From the NCBI RefSeq assembly GCF_030272615.1, contig NC_081409.1, positions 205,093,364-205,157,363 of the forward strand: DNA of 64,000 nucleotides, in the 5' to 3' direction. Positions within the stretch are counted from its first letter, which is position 1; every line of letters starts with the position of its first letter. This document shows, piece by piece, positions 56,795-64,000 of this stretch. This DNA is from Cryptomeria japonica. Taxonomy: Eukaryota; Streptophyta; Pinopsida; Cupressales; Cupressaceae. The notes beneath the pieces were generated by a model that was not told the origin of the DNA, made no database searches, and saw nothing but the letters and a program-made list of their open reading frames with translations. The position numbers and the translations under genes were made by a program.

Positions 56795-59138
56795 TTAATC
56801 CAATGAACCATCTGGATTTGCTTTACTCTTTATTGTGTCTAGTATGGCCTCATGGTCAGACTCACGAACCTTCCATAGGTTCTTGTTTAGTGGTCTACCC
56901 CCATATCTGATCAAATGAACATTTGAAGCTACAACAAGGTTAGAATAATGAAGAATCTTCCTATGTGTCTCGAAGTCCTCGAACAACCACAAGTTAGACT
57001 TCTTCACTGGTTACCTTCTAAGCCATGTACCAGTAACAACTACTGATCCTATGGGGTACTCAATATTTTCTCCATCTACCACAGGGCGATCCAATTTCTT
57101 TTTTGCGTCCACACAATGACACAGGTAATAATCTGTTCCTTCTTCATTGTCTTCAGCTGCAATTACTGCATAAACATGTCCTACAATGATAAAGTGAGAA
57201 GAATTTAGCAAACAACTAAGGTAAAATATTAAAGTACAAAAAATTGCATGTGGATAATTTACCTGGTTGGACTAAATTTGACACATGGTCAAAGTCAATT
57301 GATGCTTCCATATGTGTGAGTTGTAGTGCACTCGGAGGTCGGTATGTCTCAAGTGGGATTAGAGGTCTCATACACCATTTGTCCACCCACTCCTTTGACT
57401 CACAGTCATTATAGGCATCATCTCTACATGAAGAACAATAACATGCCATCCGTTGCATATGGATAGTCCATGAACCTGCATTAGAGCTTTTGAAAGAGTG
57501 TAGCTCACTTGATCCTATCAATGTACAATAATCTTCTAATTTTGCAATGTTAGTATCATCTACCAACCAAAAAAATTTGTGAACTGAAGACTTACCTTGA
57601 TTACCTGGACCAATTGTACCATTGCACCATTGAACAATTGATTTTGCATCTTTCAAGTTTGCATTCCCTTTGTACTTTAACTCTTCTCCTACTAAAGCTC
57701 TTTTAATACATGCTCTTGCACCATCATGCTCCCCTTTTCCATGCCTAGTCTCAAAGAAATTCCACATATGTTGAATAGCAGTCAACTTATGCATCCTACT
57801 CAACCAATAAAACATCTGAGAGTTCTTAAATTGTGATGCACAATTATCTCACCATATGATATGTTGACGGAATGATATGCCTCTGCTAGCCAAAGCATCA
57901 TAGAATATCTGAAAACAACCTTGCACAAACTCTGTAGAGTGTGAATGATCATCACTGATGTAAAAATGATACTCCCTCAATATCTTCCTATCATCTTCCA
58001 TACTATCATGTGCATGAATGAATGCTATATGCACAAATATGGCAACTTGTGTGGAGTTGTAATATTGTGATTGCACCTCGTTCTGCGGTTGTAGTGTGTA
58101 GTTCTTTGCAAAGTCAACAATTGAAACAATTGTATGAAGTGGAAATGTGTCCTTGCATAGCTTAAATTGTGAGTCCAACCAACGAGCTCGATGGTTATGC
58201 CTTGCATACTCATACACTATATTCTCATGAAAGATGCCCATAAACTGATACACTGGAATCTTCTCACTAACCAATTCACACCTTTTTGCTTCTTTTCCAT
58301 CTTTTAGCATGTAGGCCACTGTCTTATATTTTCCAAATTCTACTAATTCATTACCAATTTCTTGTCCAATATCCATATGTTGACAAATTTGTAAATGTCG
58401 CAATCCACCACAATCAACACATGTGCCATCCAAGCAACACTTATTGTAATATACTTGACCATCTACTCTTTCACATAAGATGCTAGATATGAATTCCCTT
58501 GAAGATTTCAGTGGACCATTTATGTTGCATTCCTGCAAAACATTGTTAGCATGCAAATCTATACATATGCATTAATAAACATCATAATGGTTAGGAAATT
58601 CAATATGTACTCTACAACAACAAGTTGTGCGTATGTGATTTATTTTGACATAAAAAGGCTTTACCATTTCAAAGAAACTTTGACTAATTTTTATTTGAGG
58701 ATACATACGTTGAAACTTGGCAAAAAATTGTGTTTGAGTCATATCCAAAAAATGTTTCGGATGTGGATCATGGATTTTACTACCAATCCTCTTTCTTACA
58801 ACATCTCTTTGATTTGGAGAGACCCTTGTGTTATTCTTCCAAAAATATTCAATTAGGGATCTCAAGGCTTCAACAATTGCTTTATCTTTCCGTGGTAATC
58901 TATCGGAAAATGCTCATAACTCATTGTTATATGGATCCTCCGCTCTTTGTCGCCTTCCCAAAGCTCTCATTAGAGTTTGTCTACTTATCTTCAATTGTTT
59001 ACTTGTCTTCCTAAGGAGGTGAGCTTTCTTAGTTTGAGTGCTTACAATTGTTGATGTAATGACACGTCGTGTGGCATTACTATCTTTTGTGCGTGAGTTA
59101 GAACCAACAGTATCATATGCATTCATCAGATTCTTCAC
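56795..59138 (-). pseudogene. Transposase-like gene, copy B (broken)
   Basis: Coding blocks on the minus strand: 59,138-58,914 (helix-rich, basic, possible DNA-binding), 58,865-58,572 (SPNQRDVVRKRIGSKIHDPH), 58,556-57,849, 57,815-57,216, then after an intron 57,211-57,011 and 57,007-56,795. The 235-residue central block has CCLDGTCVDCGG (possible metal site) and SIVDFAKNYTLQPQNEVQ (Asp about residue 148). TGA at about 57,849 replaces the Ser of SDNC, just before QFKNSQMFYWL. WNFFETRHGKGEHDGARACIKRAL then gives the candidate Glu. CYCSSC follows near 57,440. The intron acceptor before HVYAVIAAEDNEEG matches copy A. It is the better preserved copy: one internal stop in the core and one break near 57,008. 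The DDE role is inferred. Confidence 0.68.
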
Positions 59139-59159
59139 AATAGATTTATTGCTTGATTC

Positions 59160-59455
59160 AATCGATTTATTGCTTGATTCTAACGTTTAAACAAAATAAC
59201 ACTTAATAAGTTTTTGAATTCTAAAAACAAGAAAATATTACCTCAATTATTCAAATTTGATTAAAAAAAACTATGTTCTTCCTCTTTGACATTGCCAAAT
59301 GAAAAAAAAGGTTGTCGAGAGCTAATGGAATGTATAAAATAACTTTGCATAGATTGTCAACACCATGCAAAAAGCGTTTTTTTTGTCTGATCATGTGCAA
59401 AAAGAAGACAAAATGAGAGAATGTGGGCTTGGATCACAGGTCAAGGGTCCCATAT
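59160..59455. other. Region upstream of the copy B transposase-like gene
   Basis: Noncoding. On the minus strand it would contain the promoter and leader of the transposase-like gene. Nothing specific is recognised. Confidence 0.3.
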
Positions 59456-59459
59456 AACT

Positions 59460-59669
59460 ATTTTTTAGTGCAACTCATTTGGCTAGCGCCATATTACTTT
59501 CATTGAATTTTTTTACCTTTGATAAATTTCTACTCTATACCCTATAACCTTTTTTTTGTGCAGCTCATTTGGCTAGCACCAAATATGGTGCTAGCCAAAT
59601 GACTTCCATTGAAATTTTTTAACCTTTGATAAATTTCTACTCTATACCCTATGGTTTGATAGCCACAAC
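59460..59669. repeat. Terminal duplication and hairpin, right end of copy B
   Basis: A unit of about 100 bp (GTGCAACTCATTTGGCTAGC ... CTACTCTATACCCTAT) is present twice, at about 59,468-59,546 and 59,558-59,652. The second copy contains a perfect inverted repeat with arms CATTTGGCTAGCACCA and TGGTGCTAGCCAAATG around AATA (59,566-59,601). The first copy keeps only one arm, so the hairpin was gained in one or half-deleted in the other. The end follows as ...GATAGCCACAAC. Confidence 0.8.
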
Positions 59670-59680
59670 CATAAAAATTA

Positions 59681-62600
59681 AACCATATGACTCTTTAGGA
59701 CATAATATGGTGTCTTAGGACACCATATGACCCCTTAGGTGTCATTATGGGTCATATAGTGTCCTAAGGGGTCATATGGTGTCTTATGACCCCTTAGGAC
59801 ATCATATGACCCCTTAGGACACAATATGGTGTTGTTATGGGTCGTATGGGGTCATATGGTGTCCTTTGACCCCTTAGGACACCATATGACCCCTTAGGAC
59901 ACAATATGGTGACGTTATGGGTCATATGGACACGTAAGGGGTCATATGGTGTCCTATGGGGCCATAGGACACTGTATCACCCCTTAGGTGTCGTTATGGG
60001 TCATATGGTGTCGTAAGGGGTCATATGGTGTCCTCTGACCCCTTAGGACACCATATGACCCCATAGGACACAATACGGTGTCGTTATGGGTCATATGGTG
60101 TCCTAAGGGGTCATATGGTGTCTTATGACCCCTTAGGACACCATATGACCCCTTAGGACACAATATGGTGTCGTTATGGGTCATATGGTGCCCTAAGGCA
60201 TCATATGGTGTCCTATGACCCCTTAGGACACCATATGGCCCCTTACGACATAATATGGCATCGTTATGGGTCGTATGGACACCTAAGGGGTCATATGGTG
60301 TCCTATGGGGCCATAGGACACCATATGACCCCTTAGGTGTCCTTATGCATCGTATGGTATTGTAAAGGGTCATATAGTGTCCTATGACCCCTTAGGACAC
60401 CATATGACCCCCTAGGACACAATACGATGTTGTTATGGGTCGTATGCTATCCTAAGGGGTCATATGGTGTCTTATGACCCTTTAGGACACCATATGACCC
60501 CTTAGGACACAATATGGTGTCGTTATGGGTCGTATGGTGTCCTAAGGGGTCATATGGTGTCTTGTGACCCCTTAGGATACCATATGACCCCTTAGGACAT
60601 AATATGGTGTCATTATGGGTCATATGTAGACCTAAGGGGTCATATGGTGTCCTATGGGGCCATAAGACACCATATGACCCCTTAGGTGTCATTATAGGTC
60701 GTATGGTGTTGTAAGGGGTCATATGGTGTCGTATGACCCCTTAGGACACCATATGATCCCTTAGGACATAATACGGTGTCGTTATGGGTCGTATGGACAC
60801 CTAAGGGATCATATGGTGTCCTATGGGGCCATAGGATACCGTATGACCCCTTAGGTGTCGTTATGGGTTGAATGGTGTCGTAAGGGGTCATATAATATCC
60901 TATGACCCCTTAGGACACCATATGACCCCCTAGGACACAATACAGCCTCGTTATGGGTTGTATGGTTTCCTTAGGGGTCATATGGTGTCTTATGACCCCT
61001 TAGGACACCATATGACCCCTAAGGACACAATATGGTGTCATTATGGGTTGTATGGTGTCCTAAGGGGTCATATGGTGTCCTATGGCCCCTTAGGACACCA
61101 TATGACCCCTTAGGTGTCGTTACGGATCGTATGGTGTTGTAAGGGGTCATATGGTATCCTACGACCCCTTAGGATACCATATGACCCCCTAGGACATAAT
61201 ACGACGTCGTTATGGGTCATATGGTGTCCTAAGGGGTCATATGGTGTCTTATGACCCCTTAGGAAACCATATGACCCCTTAGGACACAATATGGTGTCGT
61301 TATGGATCGTATGGTGTCTTAAAGGGTCATATGGTGTCCTATGACCCCTTAGGACACCATATGACACCTTAGTAAATAATATGGTGTCGTTATGGGTCGT
61401 ATGGACACCTAAGGGGTTATATGGTGTCCTATGGGGCCATAGGACACCATACGACCCATAATGACACCTAAGGGGTCATAAGGTGTCCTAAAGGTTCATA
61501 AGACACCATATGACCCCTTAGGACACCATACCGCCCATAATGACCCCATATTGTGTCCTAGGGGGTCATATGGTGTCCTAATGGGTCATAGGACACCATA
61601 TGACCCCTTAGGTCGTATGGTGTCATAAGGGGTCATATGGTGTCCTATGGCCCCTTAGGACACCATATGACCTCCTAGGACACAATACGGGGTGGTTATG
61701 GGTCGTATGGTGTCCTAAGGGGTCATATGGTGTCCTATGACCCCTTAGGTGTCGCTATGGGTCGTATGTTGTTGTAACGCATCATATGGTGTCCTATGAC
61801 CCCTTAGGACACCATATGACCCCCTAGGATACAATATAGTGTCATTATGGGTTGTATGGTGTCCTAGTGGGTCATATGGTGTCTTATGAGCCCTTAGGAC
61901 ACCATATGACCCCTTAGGAAACAATATGGTATCGTTATGGGTCGTATGGTATCCTAAGGGGTCATATGGTGTCCTATGACCCCTTAGGACTCCATATGAC
62001 CCCTTAGGGCACAATATGGTATCGTTATGGGTCGTATGGATAGCCAAGGGGTCATATTGTGTCCTATGGGGCCATAGGACACCATATGACCCCTTAGATG
62101 TCGTTATGGGTCGTATGGTGTCGTAAGAGGTCATATGGTATGTTATGACACCTTAAGATACCATATGACCCCTTAGGACACAATATGGTGTTTTTATGGG
62201 TCGTATGGTGTCGTAACAGGTCATATGGTGTCCTATGACCCTTTACGACACCATATCACCCCTTAGGACATAATATGGTGTCGTTATGGATCATATGGTG
62301 TCCTAAGGGGTCATATGGTGTCCTATGACTCCTTAGGACCTCATATGATCCCTTAGGTGTCGCTATGGGTTGTATGGTGTCTTAAGGGGTCATATGGTGT
62401 CCTATTACCCCTTAGGACACCATATGACCCCCTAGGATACAATACGGTGTCGTTATGGGTCATATGGTGTCCTAAGGGGTCGTATGGTGTCCTAAGGGGT
62501 CATATGGTGTCCTATGACCCCTTAGGACACCATATGACCCATTAGGTGTCATTATGGGTCGTATGGTGTCGTAAGGCATCATGTGGTGTCCTATGACCCC

Positions 62601-64000
62601 TTAGGACACCATATGACCCCCTCGGACATAATACGGTGTCGTTATGGGTCGTATACTATCCTAAGGGGTCATATGGTGTATTATGACCCCTTAAGACACA
62701 ATATGGTGTCATTATGGGTCGTATGTTGTCCTAAGGGGTCATATGTTGTCCTATGACCACTTGATACCATATGATGCCTTACGATATAATATGGTGTCGT
62801 TATGGGTTGTATGGACACCTAAGGGGTTATATGGTGTCCTATGGGGCCATAGGACATGATATGACCCCCTAGGTGTCATTATGGGTCGTATGGTGTCATA
62901 AGGGGTCATATGGTATCATATAACCCCTTAGGACACCATATGACCTCCTTGGACACAATACGGGGTCATTATGGGTCATATGTGTCCTAAGGTGTCATAT
63001 GGTATCCTATGACCCATTAGGACACCATATGACCCCTTATGTGTCGTTATTGGTCGTATGGTGTTGTAAGGCATCATATGGTGTCCTATGACCCCTTAGG
63101 AAACCATATGACCCCCTAGGACACAATATGGTGTCGTTATGGGTCGTATGGTGTCCTAAGGGGTCATATGGTGTCTTATGACCCCTTAGGAAACCATATG
63201 ACCCCTTAGGACACAATATGGTGTCGTCATGGGTCATATGATGTCCTAAGGGGTCATATGGTGTCCTATGACTGCTTAGGACACAATATGGTGTCGTTAT
63301 GGGTTGTATGGACACCCAAGGGGTCATATGGTGTCCTATGGGGCCATAGGACACCATATAACCCCTTAGGTGTCGTTATGGGTTGTATGGTGTCGTAAGG
63401 GGTCATATGGTGTGTTATGACCCCTTAAGACACCATATGACCCTTTAGGACACCATATGACCCCTTTGGACACAATATGGTGTCGTTATGGGTCGTATGG
63501 TGTCCTAAGGTGTCATATGGTGTCCTATGACCCCTTAGAACACCATATGACCCCATAGGTGTCCTTATGGGTCATTTAGTGTCGTAAGGGGTCATATGGT
63601 GTCATATGACCCCTTAGGACACTATATGACCCCCTACGACACAATACAGTGTCGTTATGGGTCGTATGGACACCATATGACCCCTTGGGTGTCCATATGA
63701 CCCATAACGACACCATATTGTGTCCTAAGGGGTCATTTGGTGTCTTAAGGGGTCATAGGACACCATATGACCCCTTAGGACATGAGATGACCCGTAACGA
63801 AACTGTATTGTGTCCTAAGGGGTCATATGGTGTCCTAAGGGGTTATAAGACACCATATGACCCCTTAGGACATAGTACGACCCATAACAACACCGTATTG
63901 TGTCCTAGAGGGGTCATATGGTGTCCTAAGGGATCATAGGACACAATATGACTCCTTAGGACACAATATGACCCCTTAGGACACAATATGGTGTCGTTAT
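59681..64000. repeat. Satellite of 90-bp and 79-bp hairpin monomers
   Basis: About 4.3 kb, running off the window. The GTTATGGGTC anchor at 59,993, 60,083, 60,173, 60,263, 60,342, 60,432, 60,522, 60,612 and 60,691 gives steps 90, 90, 90, 79, repeated: a 349-bp higher-order unit. Later parts mix the same steps (90, 79, 90, 90, 79, 90...). Each monomer contains GGTCATATGGTGTCCTA and its reverse complement TAGGACACCATATGACC, so strands can fold into 17-bp stems. Because 90 is a multiple of three, open frames of up to 129 codons with a 30-residue period arise (PKGSYGVLRGHRTPYDPLG). I regard these as by-products. Confidence 0.95.

Larger units (their letters stand above)
50728..59669. mobile_element. 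Two-gene mobile element, copy B (inverted relative to A)
   Basis: About 8.9 kb. Second gene on plus (about 50,960-53,021), 108-bp repeats, an array of 359-bp units (53,539-56,530), then the transposase-like gene on minus (59,138-56,795). Termini: GTTGTGGTACCAAAAATG at the left, and the inverse of the right end GTTGTGGCTATCAAACCA. These agree at the first seven bases and partly beyond. Flanks GCATGAA and CATAAAA give only a weak candidate target duplication. Gene order, convergence and array position match copy A read in the opposite direction, but nucleotide similarity is limited to coding blocks and array units, so the copies are old relatives. Confidence 0.7.

Noticed and set aside
59984-63939. 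Frames of 60-129 codons with a 30-residue period
   Set aside because: They arise because the 90-bp satellite monomer is a multiple of three. They end at 79-bp monomers, occur on both strands and have no start or splice context. I kept the satellite and dropped the frames as genes.
59681-64000. CRISPR-like regular repeats
   Set aside because: No unique spacers separate the repeats, monomers vary throughout, and the surroundings are plant nuclear DNA.
1-64000. tRNA and rRNA genes
   Set aside because: I found no complete cloverleaf or rRNA segment by eye. The only tRNA-like promoter box noticed is in the SINE at 44,776-44,869.

Overview
This window looks like plant nuclear DNA, probably from a large, repeat-rich genome such as a gymnosperm. 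The evidence is a plant-type L-gulonolactone oxidase gene with a GT-AG intron, Copia elements with plant tRNA-Met primer sites, a plant L1 LINE (DUF4283 ORF1, C-terminal RNase H), a tRNA-type SINE, satellites, and many coding relics whose stops are often TGA. The species assignment is inference. There is a 500-base assembly gap at 683-1182. Only one gene looks intact.

The two ends of the window carry two diverged copies of what appears to be the same large two-gene mobile element. Copy A (about 1.76-10.27 kb) reads: transposase-like gene (+), tandem array of about 359-bp units, second gene (-). Copy B (about 50.73-59.67 kb) reads: second gene (+), 359-bp array, transposase-like gene (-). The genes converge on the array in both copies, and the copies lie inverted relative to each other. 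The array units, however, read on the same strand in both. The ends carry CpG-rich palindromic subterminal repeats and short resembling termini. The transposase-like protein has VDFAxNY, SDNCxxQFKN and HGKGxxxGAxxxKRAL blocks. The partner protein has a conserved FWxRWWMVFDxPPCNN block and a CxxCGxxC knuckle. I cannot name the family of either. All four genes now carry stops or frameshifts.

From 10.3 to 12.4 kb lie composite tandem repeats (433-bp two-part unit). 12,966-19,518 is a Copia-type LTR element with matching ATTTT target duplications, PBS and PPT. It has a gag-like zinc-knuckle ORF plus unrecognised ORFs, and no pol. Next come two decayed ORFs, a Ty3/gypsy protease scrap and a LINE endonuclease scrap. 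A small non-autonomous LTR element (25,810-28,382, TTATA duplications) sits inside one copy of a segmental duplication whose other copy (36.7-38.2 kb) instead carries a 647-bp element with terminal inverted repeats.

The one intact gene (29,688-31,714, minus strand) encodes a 589-aa secreted FAD enzyme of the L-gulono-1,4-lactone oxidase/dehydrogenase family. Its promoter and signal-peptide codons are tandemly duplicated just upstream, next to a 70-bp minisatellite. 38,243-44,743 is a nearly full-length but dead L1 LINE with 12-13 bp target duplications, and a SINE with its own target duplication sits beside it. A minus-strand Copia LTR occupies 47,031-48,434.

The last 4.3 kb (59,681-64,000) is a satellite of 90-bp and 79-bp hairpin-rich monomers, often in a 349-bp higher-order pattern. 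It begins about 12 bp beyond the proposed end of copy B and runs off the window.
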